From CAJPQU01 sp052170475 (GTDB lineage Bacteria; Bacillota; Negativicutes; Selenomonadales; Selenomonadaceae): a stretch of 64,000 nucleotides of DNA. The DNA lies in NCBI GenBank assembly GCA_052170475.1, contig JBQNAL010000001.1:62001-126000 (forward strand), written 5' to 3'. The notes under the pieces are model-generated. The model was not told where the DNA came from. It saw nothing but the letters and a program-made list of their open reading frames with translations, and made no database searches. This document shows positions 7,471 to 14,276 of the stretch, in pieces; the stretch's first letter is position 1, and each line of letters begins with the position of its first letter. Position numbers and translations under genes: made by a program.

Positions 7471-7675
7471 ACTTGAAGCCTTTATGAAGGAACACCTTTG
7501 CGTTTCGCTCACCGATGTCAAAGCGATGACAGAGGAGGAGTATGACGCCCTCTATGATAAAGCATGTACGCTTGAAGAAATTACTGCCGTAAAAAATCAT
7601 GGTGAGATTTGCGAAGAAGGTGAGCTTGCCGCGCATTTGGTAGATTTTCTCCACGGCGCATACGACACGCTATGA
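7460..7675 (+). CDS. Hypothetical acidic protein in the immunity array
   Basis: A 71-residue acidic helical protein (starting MDAKLEAFMKEHLCVSL) with no domain I can name. The GTG start at 7460 follows a gaggagag ribosome site. Its 3' end overlaps the start of a toxin-like fragment in another frame. Sitting among I and CPCC genes and remnants suggests an orphan immunity protein, but nothing in the sequence proves this. Confidence 0.5.
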   Translation: MDAKLEAFMKEHLCVSLTDVKAMTEEEYDALYDKACTLEEITAVKNHGEICEEGELAAHLVDFLHGAYDTL

Positions 7676-7859
7676 GGGTGGGGACATCCTCGGGCACATC
7701 GACAAGGATGGCATCGTCGTGCGGTACGACCGTAAGGAAAACGATTTTGTCAAGGCGAGTACCAGAAAAGGTATTTTGACAATGTTCAAACCTAAAACAG
7801 GGGGGAAGTACTATCACTTCATGAGAGAGGGGGATTTGAAAACAGGTGGAGAACCGTGA
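7644..7859 (+). pseudogene. Headless C-terminal toxin-like domain
   Basis: This frame is open from 7644 to a TGA at 7857-7859 and has no plausible start. From 7671 it reads YEGGDILGHIDKDG, then VVRYDRKENDFVKAS and TMFKPKTGGKYY. A basic strand followed by FxxAS and a late MFKP...YY resembles the C-terminal end of BECR-fold (barnase/EndoU/RelE-like) phage and CDI toxins. It differs from the T domain. It is best read as a displaced toxin tail left by cassette recombination, followed by a CPCC gene that may have been its partner. Confidence 0.5.
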
Positions 7860-8049
7860 GTTTTTAGTGCCTTGCCCTTGCTGTGGGAAAGGACAGGTTG
7901 AAAGCGGACACCAGTACGATGTATGTATGGTGTGTCACTGGGAGGATGACCCTTTGCAATTTGAACACCCAGACTACAAAGGCGGGGCGAATCAGATGTC
8001 CCTCAATGAGGCGCGTGCGGCATACGAGAGAGGAGAAAAAACGAGGTAG
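7846..8049 (+). CDS. CPCC-type cysteine-rich protein, putative immunity
   Basis: A 67-residue protein with CPCCGKG near the start and a CMVC pair, a zinc-knuckle layout of the Cys-rich CPCC family, ending in an HPDYKGGANQMSLNEARA segment. The GTG start lies inside the end of the preceding toxin-like fragment, so the two overlap by 14 bases as toxin and antidote genes often do. Members of this family recur in immunity arrays of polymorphic toxins; the partner here is inferred. Confidence 0.65.
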   Translation: MENREFLVPCPCCGKGQVESGHQYDVCMVCHWEDDPLQFEHPDYKGGANQMSLNEARAAYERGEKTR

Positions 8050-8062
8050 GAGGACATCGAAC

Positions 8063-8257
8063 ATGGCGGAAAAGATTAAATGCCCGGTATGCGGGAAGTA
8101 TGAATTTGAATCGTGGAATGATATGGACATCTGCGATGTGTGCGATTGGTGCAACGACGCTATTCAAAATGATCGACCAGACTACCCTGGAGGAGCAAAC
8201 CGCATGTCGCTCAACGAAGCGAAGAAAGCATACAAAGAGGGAAGACAAATCCGATAA
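8063..8257 (+). CDS. CPCC-type cysteine-rich protein, second copy
   Basis: A 64-residue relative of the upstream gene, with KCPVCGKYEF, DICDVCDWC and a PDYPGGANRMSLNEA ending. The cysteine spacing suits one zinc ion. A taggagga ribosome site precedes the ATG, and a strong terminator follows the stop within a few bases, so this closes a transcription unit that begins upstream in the portal operon. The start of this gene and the truncated copy at 7345 share nearly the same DNA, evidence of duplication. Confidence 0.65.
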   Translation: MAEKIKCPVCGKYEFESWNDMDICDVCDWCNDAIQNDRPDYPGGANRMSLNEAKKAYKEGRQIR

Positions 8258-8260
8258 CTG

Positions 8261-8287
8261 AACCGTCTCGAAAGAGGCGGTTTTTTT
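8261..8287 (+). terminator. Rho-independent terminator after the first immunity array
   Basis: Stem accgtctc/gaggcggt with a gaaa loop, one G-U pair, then seven T residues. Confidence 0.85.
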
Positions 8288-8312
8288 ATGCGCATTTTTG
8301 AGGAGGCGAACG

Positions 8313-8381
8313 CATGACCCAGCCGTTATGGATGCCAAAGCACAGGATTCATGAGGAAGCAGTTTGAGGGGATGATGTGAC
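8313..8381 (+). pseudogene. Deleted remnant of the MuF-like gene
   Basis: The first twelve codons read MTQPLWMPKHRI, matching the start of the intact MuF-like gene at 16826 (EQPLWMPKRRI). At about base 8350 the sequence jumps to the last bases of that gene (aagcagtttgaggggatg), which there encode RKQFEGMM. About 0.8 kb is missing and the remainder is out of frame. The remnant shows that a full MuF gene once stood here, the usual place after a portal gene. Confidence 0.8.
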
Positions 8382-8747
8382 GTGGTAAGCGGTCTTGAGC
8401 GCGTAGCAATCGGCCTCATGGCGCTTTCCATGCGCCTCGACGCGCTTGCCATACGGCGAGGACTGACACTGGACGCGAAATGGGACGAGAGCAAGCACCC
8501 ACGCCAGCCTGATGGGAAATTCGGATCGGGTGCAGGGAAAGGTAAGTTTGATCGCAAGCGAAAACGTCCGACGCTTAAGCTGTCTAAGAGCGAGTACGCC
8601 CGGGTGATGAGTGAATTAAACACCCACCTAACGAAACGTGAACGAAAGGAACGGTTTCTCAAAAAGGCAATCGGAAACTATCTTTATTCCGTGGAAAATA
8701 ACGGATTTGACAATTACCGTATTTTGCATAGAATGAAAATATACTGA
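8382..8747 (+). CDS. Stand-alone T (toxin-like) protein, copy 2
   Basis: A 121-residue protein. Residues 1-28 form an amphipathic helix (SGLERVAIGLMALSMRLD), then the DAKWDESKHPRQPDGKFG linker, a basic stretch, and the T domain (LSKSEYARVMSELNTHLT to ENNGFDNYRILHRMKIY). It is close to the copy at 17694 throughout and to the portal tail from the linker onward. It starts at GTG one base after the MuF remnant's stop, exactly as copy 3 follows intact MuF. It probably reaches the virion or the host only through association with head proteins; function is inferred. Confidence 0.6.
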   Translation: MVSGLERVAIGLMALSMRLDALAIRRGLTLDAKWDESKHPRQPDGKFGSGAGKGKFDRKRKRPTLKLSKSEYARVMSELNTHLTKRERKERFLKKAIGNYLYSVENNGFDNYRILHRMKIY

Positions 8748-8765
8748 TTTTCGGAGGGATGTTCC

Positions 8766-8996
8766 GTGTTTACTTTACCAGAGCCGATAGGGGTTGAGAA
8801 AGAATTAGTGGATATGCTTCGCCAAATGTGGGATCATTATGATTTTATTTTAGGGACGCGCCTTTGTCTTAAGACGGATGAAGAGCGCAGATGGATGATT
8901 GAAGCGATTAAAACAGGGGAAGTTAAAACTACGTCTGACATCAGCGAATACTCATTGCAAATTCATGAGGATCGAGAGGAGGCGAACGGTTTATAA
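8766..8996 (+). CDS. I2, putative immunity protein for T copy 2
   Basis: A 76-residue acidic protein with the family core WDHYDFILGTRLCLKTDEER and ending SLQIHEDREE. The GTG start follows the conserved gattttcggagg leader. It is almost identical to I4 at 18441 and more distant from I1 and I3, so the two I subtypes match two loci. No known family is recognised. Confidence 0.55.
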   Translation: MFTLPEPIGVEKELVDMLRQMWDHYDFILGTRLCLKTDEERRWMIEAIKTGEVKTTSDISEYSLQIHEDREEANGL

Positions 8997-9012
8997 GGAG
9001 GAGGTGTCCTAT

Positions 9013-9165
9013 ATGGAAACTTCTATTGCCTTGCTGCTCTTGGTCATGCCGGGCTATTTGGCGCGATTGGTCTGTGACCAGCTTGAAGATGGAATCAGGG
9101 AAAAGGATAAATTTCAGCTGTTATGGAAGCTTTGCTGTATGAGGTTTTTATCAAAAGCGCCGTAA
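9013..9165 (+). CDS. Small single-pass membrane protein
   Basis: A 50-residue frame with one N-terminal hydrophobic segment (IALLLLVMPGYLARLV) and a charged tail, preceded by an excellent aaggaggagg ribosome site. The start resembles longer phage membrane proteins with an LLxPGxLA motif, so it may be the truncated head of one. No function can be assigned. Confidence 0.5.
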   Translation: METSIALLLLVMPGYLARLVCDQLEDGIREKDKFQLLWKLCCMRFLSKAP

Positions 9166-9200
9166 AACCCCGCCTTTAGGTGTGGGGAGTGTCAACAACG

Positions 9201-9228
9201 AAACCCGCTCAATACTGGGCGGGTTTTC
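9201..9228 (+). terminator. Terminator before the capsid genes, duplicated at 20834
   Basis: Stem aacccgc (9202-9208) with gcgggtt (9219-9225), followed by T residues. The surrounding 45 bases, through gaaaggggg, are nearly repeated upstream of the tape-measure gene. Confidence 0.7.
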
Positions 9229-9260
9229 TTATGCCCAAAATTTGAAAGGGGGAATGTCCA

Positions 9261-10502
9261 TTGAAAGCATTCTACGGGGCGCGTTTTTCGCCCCACATGA
9301 CCAAGACGCCGGAAGGGTTTTTAATCTGTCACAGCGTGCCGATTTGCCGGACGGGGGTGCAGGAATACCTTCCGCAGGAGCTTGGCATAGAAGCTGAAGC
9401 AGCCATCAAGGTGTACCGCGATGAAGAGGAAGTCTTTAAGCCATCGGCGGTGGCTTCCTTCGAGGGAAAGCCGGTAACAGACGACCATCCCCCGGTCGAG
9501 GTAGACGCTTCCAACTACGCGAGCTATACCCGGGGAACGGTTCAGAACGTTCGTCGGGGAGCCGATGGGGACAAGGATAAATTGATTTGTGATCTGGTCG
9601 TATACGATGCCTCTCTGATCGCCAAGATTGAAGCAGGCAAAAGAGAGATTTCCTGCGGCTATGAGTGCAAATATCAGGAGGAGGCTGACGGATACTACCA
9701 TCAGCGGGACATTATCGGAAACCATGTGGCCGTCGTTACGGAAGGCCGCGCTGGTCACGAAGTGTCCATCCGAGACGCAAAGGCCAAGCCAAGGCCGAAC
9801 AAAGGAGGAAAAAACATGGCACAAAGAAACATTTTTCAGCGGATGTTTGCCGCCTTCGCCAAGGACGCCGAGCCGGAGGAAATCCGCGAAGCGGCGCGGG
9901 CGGTAGACGCCGCCGAAGGCGCGGAAGAAAGCACGACGAAAGAGCCGGAGGAAGGAAAAGGAGGGGAATACACCGCGATCATGGACGCTGTGAAAGCGCT
10001 CAACGATAAAGTGGACGCTTTCGTAAGTGCCAAAGACGCGGCGGCAGATGAAGTCCCGGAAGAGCCGGACACGGAAACAAAGGCGCTGGACGCCATCGAG
10101 GAGGAGCTGAAAAAGGAGCCGGATACGGAAAAAGACAGCGAGCCGGAGGAGGAAAGCGTGACCATCGCGCCGGAGGAATTAGCGGCGGACGAAGAACCGC
10201 AGCCACAAGAAGCACCGGCGGTGCAAACGTCGGATAAGGCCTTGGCGCTTTCAGTCGTCCGGGCAATGAAGCCATTCATCGCGGCCATGCCCGACGGACA
10301 GCGGCGAAAGGCGGCGGATGCCTTATCGAAAGAAGTGAAGGGCGTCATCGGGGCGCGGGACAGTCAACCGCTACCCGGTGGATACGGTGCTTTCGCCCGC
10401 CGCAAGGCCGCCGATGCACTCGCCCGGATGGGCGATCCTCGCGCTTTCGGCGAAAACTGCCGCAAGCGTAACCCACATTACAAGAACAAGGAGGAGAAGT
10501 AA
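9261..10502 (+). CDS. DUF2213-type capsid maturation protease with fused scaffold
   Basis: A 413-residue protein whose first 180 residues match the DUF2213 phage family (FLICHSVPICRTGVQEY, GKPVTDDHPP, REISCGYECKY, GNHVAVVTEGRAG), thought to be prohead protease-like. From about residue 186 the sequence turns acidic and helical with Pro/Glu-rich repeats, as in scaffolds. The TTG start has a gaaaggggg ribosome site. An internal in-frame ATG at 9816 with its own strong ribosome site would make the scaffold part alone. The position before the decoration and major capsid genes agrees. Confidence 0.8.
   Translation: MKAFYGARFSPHMTKTPEGFLICHSVPICRTGVQEYLPQELGIEAEAAIKVYRDEEEVFKPSAVASFEGKPVTDDHPPVEVDASNYASYTRGTVQNVRRGADGDKDKLICDLVVYDASLIAKIEAGKREISCGYECKYQEEADGYYHQRDIIGNHVAVVTEGRAGHEVSIRDAKAKPRPNKGGKNMAQRNIFQRMFAAFAKDAEPEEIREAARAVDAAEGAEESTTKEPEEGKGGEYTAIMDAVKALNDKVDAFVSAKDAAADEVPEEPDTETKALDAIEEELKKEPDTEKDSEPEEESVTIAPEELAADEEPQPQEAPAVQTSDKALALSVVRAMKPFIAAMPDGQRRKAADALSKEVKGVIGARDSQPLPGGYGAFARRKAADALARMGDPRAFGENCRKRNPHYKNKEEK
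9816..10502 (+). CDS. Internal-start scaffold protein nested in the protease gene
   Basis: The sequence aaaggaggaaaaaac stands directly before an in-frame ATG at 9816, giving a 228-residue acidic product beginning MAQRNIFQRMFAAFAKD. This is the arrangement of lambda C and Nu3, where scaffold is made from an internal start within the protease gene. The product is rich in Glu, Ala and Pro with a basic end, typical of scaffolds that bind capsid subunits. The start is inferred from the ribosome site. Confidence 0.6.
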   Translation: MAQRNIFQRMFAAFAKDAEPEEIREAARAVDAAEGAEESTTKEPEEGKGGEYTAIMDAVKALNDKVDAFVSAKDAAADEVPEEPDTETKALDAIEEELKKEPDTEKDSEPEEESVTIAPEELAADEEPQPQEAPAVQTSDKALALSVVRAMKPFIAAMPDGQRRKAADALSKEVKGVIGARDSQPLPGGYGAFARRKAADALARMGDPRAFGENCRKRNPHYKNKEEK

Positions 10503-10503
10503 A

Positions 10504-11022
10504 ATGCCCGGAACGACGATTGGAATTAACATGACTTACGGCTACCCGGGGCAAGCGTCCCGGCAGGGCGATGAGGTGAGCCGCACCCGCCCGGTTGCCG
10601 CTGCGTCGGAGAACATCCCCTTTGGTGCGCCGGTGGTGCAGAAGGAGGACGGTTCGGTGGCGCTCTTTGCCGCGACGAGTACCGCAGCTGAATTTGCCGG
10701 TATCGCCATGCGCAAGGTCAAAGCGGCCAAAGTATATCCCCAGCAGGATTTTGGGTACTATGCGCCCGGGGAGCCTTGCGATGTACTTCAGCGCGGCGGC
10801 GTTTCCGCTCTCTGCGCGTGGGGAACGCCGAAAATCGGGGCGAAGGTCTACGCCCGGACGAAGGCGGTTGGCGGAACAAGCCCCGCAGGAGCGAAGGTCG
10901 GCGACCTCGGCGCGGAGAATGAGGCGGGAAATTGTGTCGAGCTTACCGGGGCGAAGTGGTCGAGCGGGGCGGACGCGCGAGGCGTCGCGGAGCTGACCAT
11001 CGTCTCCCGGCAAGGCGTCTAA
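10504..11022 (+). CDS. Capsid decoration or cement protein
   Basis: A 172-residue protein with beta-rich composition (INMTYGYPGQASRQGDEVSR, GVSALCAWGTPKIGAKVYA) similar to structural cement proteins found just before DUF2184 capsid genes. Its ATG follows the protease stop by one base with an aaggagg site. It probably trimerises on the capsid surface; the assignment is by composition and position. Confidence 0.65.
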   Translation: MPGTTIGINMTYGYPGQASRQGDEVSRTRPVAAASENIPFGAPVVQKEDGSVALFAATSTAAEFAGIAMRKVKAAKVYPQQDFGYYAPGEPCDVLQRGGVSALCAWGTPKIGAKVYARTKAVGGTSPAGAKVGDLGAENEAGNCVELTGAKWSSGADARGVAELTIVSRQGV

Positions 11023-11037
11023 GAGAGGAGAAGAGAG

Positions 11038-12051
11038 ATGAATAAAGCGTACAATTTAGCGGTCGCGCCGCAGCGCGGCGGATCGCCCCTTTTGACGATG
11101 GACGCGGCGGCGGTGTCGAGCGGGCTGGCGTTCTTAGAGAGCGAGTTGGAAAAGCTCGATCCGCTCCTTCGGGAGCCTTTGACCAGCACGACATATCCCC
11201 GCGACATCGAGATCGAGAGCGGTGGCGGATGGGTGGAAGCCACGTCGGCGTTCAACGTCGAGTACAGCGTCACCGGCGGGCAGGCTGACGGTGTTGGCGG
11301 CATCCAGAACGCCGTCCGTCGGATTCAGGCTGATCTCTCGAAGGACATCTACAAGGTACTGCCTTATGAGGTTTCCATGTCCATCAAGATTCAGGATCAG
11401 CTTCGGGGCGCGGTCACGGGGCGCAGTATCGAGGACATCTACAACGATGGGATCCGCCTCGACTACGACAAGTACATGGACATCAATACCTATCTTGGGC
11501 AGGAAGCCTACGGGACGACCGGGCTTCTCAACGACAAGCAGATCACGGCGACGGCTGTCGCGGCAGGCGCGAGTGGTCAGACAGACTGGGCGCACAAGAC
11601 GCCGACGGAGATTCTGAACGACATCGACGAGGCGATCATCGCCGGATGGACGGGTGCGCAGTACGACAACAGCGCGATCCCGAACCACATCCTTATTGAC
11701 CCCGCGAATTTCGCCTACATCAACCGCACGATGGTGAGCGTCAACGGGTACCCGACGCCCGTCTCCATTATGCAGTACCTTGTTGATCACAACATCGCCA
11801 AAGCGAAGGGCGTTGACCTCGTGATTGCTGAATGCCGTTTCTGCATTGGTGCCGGCGTCGGCAAAAAGAACCGCATGGTCGCCTACGTCAACCAGCGCCG
11901 TTTTGTTGGCATGGATGTACCCGTGCCGATGAGCCGCGTCATGACGCAGCCGAACGTCAATACCGCGTCCTATGACAGCCTTTACATGGCGAACGTCGGA
12001 CAGGTCAAGATTCACTACTTCGAGCCGTTCATCTATCGTGACGGCATTTAA
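11038..12051 (+). CDS. Major capsid protein (DUF2184 type)
   Basis: A 337-residue protein that would form the icosahedral shell. It carries the DUF2184 pattern of an N-terminal arm, a central QDQLRGAVTGRSIEDIYND segment, GLLND, and the ILIDPANFAYINRTMVS region, with a C-terminal VKIHYFEPFIYRDGI. The length and position between the decoration protein and connector genes fit. The ribosome site agaggagaag is strong, as expected for the most abundant virion protein. Confidence 0.88.
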   Translation: MNKAYNLAVAPQRGGSPLLTMDAAAVSSGLAFLESELEKLDPLLREPLTSTTYPRDIEIESGGGWVEATSAFNVEYSVTGGQADGVGGIQNAVRRIQADLSKDIYKVLPYEVSMSIKIQDQLRGAVTGRSIEDIYNDGIRLDYDKYMDINTYLGQEAYGTTGLLNDKQITATAVAAGASGQTDWAHKTPTEILNDIDEAIIAGWTGAQYDNSAIPNHILIDPANFAYINRTMVSVNGYPTPVSIMQYLVDHNIAKAKGVDLVIAECRFCIGAGVGKKNRMVAYVNQRRFVGMDVPVPMSRVMTQPNVNTASYDSLYMANVGQVKIHYFEPFIYRDGI

Positions 12052-12065
12052 GGAGGGACGGCAGA

Positions 12066-12296
12066 ATGATGAAATTTGTAGCCAAGCGAAAATTGGGATT
12101 TCGCAATCCCGAGACGCAGGAAACGGTGACGGTGGAACCCTTTGCTTTTGCGACAGTGCCGGACTGGGTAGAGAAAGACCCGATGTATGGCTGGGCGCTC
12201 GCTGACGGCACGATTGAAGTGAGTGGCGAGAGGAAGCCGGAAGCGGAAACGAAAGAGCCAAAACCGGCGAAGGGAACGAAAGAACCGAAGGAGTGA
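12066..12296 (+). CDS. Small head-region protein
   Basis: A 76-residue protein with a compact N-terminal half (KFVAKRKLGFRNPETQE) and a disordered Lys/Glu/Pro tail. A gene of this size often follows the major capsid gene in phages with DUF2184 capsids. It ends three bases before the next start. Function unknown. Confidence 0.6.
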   Translation: MMKFVAKRKLGFRNPETQETVTVEPFAFATVPDWVEKDPMYGWALADGTIEVSGERKPEAETKEPKPAKGTKEPKE

Positions 12297-12299
12297 GCC

Positions 12300-12791
12300 A
12301 TGATGTATTCGGATATGGATGTGTTCGGGATGATTGCCGCTGCGTCGAATATCCGAACCGGGGGCAATCCCGAATATACGGCAGCCGACTTTTTAGCTGC
12401 CTATCCACAGTTCGGGACGAAGACGACGGGGGAGGAAGTTGTCCCCCGCATCGTCCTTGCGGCTTGGGTGAAGTTGGCGCACGCTTCCCTCCACAAGAAC
12501 CGCTATCATGACGCTTGGGAGGTTTGCATGGGGCTTTACATCGCCCACTGGCTGACCCTCTATCTTCAGACGGCGGCCAAGGCAGATGATCCCGTAGGGA
12601 AAACCATCAGCGCCGGACTGGCGAAAGGCCTGCAATCTTCCAAAAGCGCCGGGGATTTATCGGTTTCCTATGATTTCGGCACCGTAGAGGGTGATTTCGC
12701 GGGCTGGGGAACGTACAAGCTGACGGCCTTCGGACAGCAGTTTGTCACCATGGCGCGGATGTATGGAATGGGTGGGATGGTGGTATGGTGA
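12300..12791 (+). CDS. DUF4054-like head-tail connector
   Basis: A 163-residue protein resembling DUF4054 adaptors, with TAADFLAAYPQFGTK near the start, an alpha-helical middle (ARIVLAAWVKLAHAS-like segment with AHWLTLY) and a C-terminal TKLTAFGQQFVTMARM-like ending (here YKLTAFGQQFVTMARMYG). Such proteins form the ring below the portal. Its stop overlaps the next start by seven bases. Confidence 0.75.
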   Translation: MMYSDMDVFGMIAAASNIRTGGNPEYTAADFLAAYPQFGTKTTGEEVVPRIVLAAWVKLAHASLHKNRYHDAWEVCMGLYIAHWLTLYLQTAAKADDPVGKTISAGLAKGLQSSKSAGDLSVSYDFGTVEGDFAGWGTYKLTAFGQQFVTMARMYGMGGMVVW

Positions 12792-13435
12792 AAGGCATTG
12801 TCCGGGTGAAGAAGCAGGTGCGATTTTTAGGGCGTACGTTTGAGTTTATCGCGCCTTTGGCGAACGCGCGGGTGTATGTTGGCATACCGGCGGAAAACGC
12901 GCCCAGAGAGGGGGACACCATCAATAATGCCGAACTTCTCTACCTCCAAACCCATGGCGTCCGAGATATGGCCATGCGTGACGATATGGCGGCGGACTTG
13001 GCCAGCGGGATGAAGTACAGCGCGGCACACAGCCTCTACGTCAAGGAGCATGGTTCACCGCTCTGGCATATCCCGCCGAGGCCGGTCTTGGAACCCGCCA
13101 TCAAAGAACGCCGAAAGGCCATCGCCAAGCAGCTAAAGGCGGCCAGCGTGGACGCCCTGTGCGGGAAGAAAGGAGAGGCGTTAGCGCATTTTAGCCGTGC
13201 CGGACAGATTGGAGCCAACGCGGCGCGGCGGTGGTTCCACAACCAGAATAACCAGTGGCCGCCAAACGCCGTCAGCACCATAAAGCGCAAGGGGTCAAAT
13301 GCACCGCTCATTGATACGGGGGCTTTGCGACAAGCGATCACGTATGTCGTTGACATGGATAAGGGGGCGAAGTCGTGGCCATTGACGTTTCTGAACTTTT
13401 GGCAGACGAAGATTTCTGCACGACCTTTACCGTAG
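12785..13435 (+). CDS. HK97 gp10-like tail completion protein
   Basis: A 216-residue protein with an N-terminal YVGIPAENAPR strand, a PPRPVLEPAI segment and GSNAPLIDTGALRQAITYVV near the end, the pattern of neck proteins that join the connector to the tail. The frame runs 61 bases into the following gene, so the last 20 residues are encoded on top of the next gene's start. The family assignment is by motif resemblance. Confidence 0.65.
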   Translation: MVKGIVRVKKQVRFLGRTFEFIAPLANARVYVGIPAENAPREGDTINNAELLYLQTHGVRDMAMRDDMAADLASGMKYSAAHSLYVKEHGSPLWHIPPRPVLEPAIKERRKAIAKQLKAASVDALCGKKGEALAHFSRAGQIGANAARRWFHNQNNQWPPNAVSTIKRKGSNAPLIDTGALRQAITYVVDMDKGAKSWPLTFLNFWQTKISARPLP

Positions 13436-13734
13436 AAAAGGAAAGTGCCCCTGTCTGGCGGGAAGGAAGGCAGACAGCGGCGAAAGAGCGGTTCACCGTG
13501 ACCGGCATAGTTCTCCCCTCTTCTTCAGAGGACATCGAGCTTTTAGAAGAGGGGGATCGGCGGCAGGGGCTGAAGAGTTTCTACACCAACGAGGTGCCGC
13601 TTTCGGTATCGAACACGGAAACCCGTTCCGACACCATCCTTTGGAAAGGGCAGCGATATAAGCTGCTGCACGCCTTTGACTATTCCCTCAATGGGTATTA
13701 CAAGGCCATCGGCAGCCGGATCGAGGAGGTATGA
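13375..13734 (+). CDS. Neck or connector protein
   Basis: A 119-residue beta-rich protein ending KLLHAFDYSLNGYYKAIGSR, a phrase common to phage head-tail joining proteins. The GTG start lies inside the preceding gene. ATGA overlap with the next gene shows tight coupling across the neck module. Confidence 0.6.
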   Translation: MAIDVSELLADEDFCTTFTVEKESAPVWREGRQTAAKERFTVTGIVLPSSSEDIELLEEGDRRQGLKSFYTNEVPLSVSNTETRSDTILWKGQRYKLLHAFDYSLNGYYKAIGSRIEEV

Positions 13735-14264
13735 CCGTGAAGAGCATTGGGGAACTGGAAACGCTCCTTTGGAAGGCCTGCGCCCGTATTCTCTTTGATG
13801 TGCTGAAGGAGCCGGATCGGTGGATACGGTGGAAGCACCCGACCGAGGGGCTTCCCGATTGGACGACCGAGGACAATGTGCTGTTCTTAAACCTCGCCGA
13901 GTATGACGACGACTACGCCCGGCAGCGAGACAGCACCTACCACGGAGAGCGCGGCACCATCATCAAACGCACGGATCGGACGCTGGTCTGGGAGCTTTTC
14001 TGCACGGCCTACGGGTCGCGGGCGTATGAAATAGCAAACACGCTTAGGGACGGCTTTTTCCTGATAGAGATCGAACGGCTCTTAGGGGAAAACGCCGTCT
14101 TTTTAGTGCCTGACCTTCCCATCTGCCGACAAATCAATGAAAGTTTTGCCGGATCGTGGTGGACGCGCTGGGACGTCGCCTTTCACTTCAACGAGCAGTA
14201 CACCGTAACCGAGGATGTAGGGCGCATAGAGCGCGTGTCCGTCGCCATTAGCCAAAACAGATAA
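13731..14264 (+). CDS. Tail terminator or neck protein
   Basis: A 177-residue protein placed just before the tail sheath. The core NVLFLNLAEYDDDYARQRD and FHFNEQYTVTEDVGRIERV resemble the neck terminator family found at this position in myophages, which caps the tail tube and docks it to the head. The identification relies on these phrases and on order. Confidence 0.6.
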   Translation: MTVKSIGELETLLWKACARILFDVLKEPDRWIRWKHPTEGLPDWTTEDNVLFLNLAEYDDDYARQRDSTYHGERGTIIKRTDRTLVWELFCTAYGSRAYEIANTLRDGFFLIEIERLLGENAVFLVPDLPICRQINESFAGSWWTRWDVAFHFNEQYTVTEDVGRIERVSVAISQNR

Positions 14265-14276
14265 GGAGGAAGAAGA

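Noticed and set aside
11134..12408. Long minus-strand ORF opposite the major capsid gene
   Set aside because: Arg/Asp/Val-rich shadow of a strongly supported gene; high G/C codons give long open antisense frames throughout this region.
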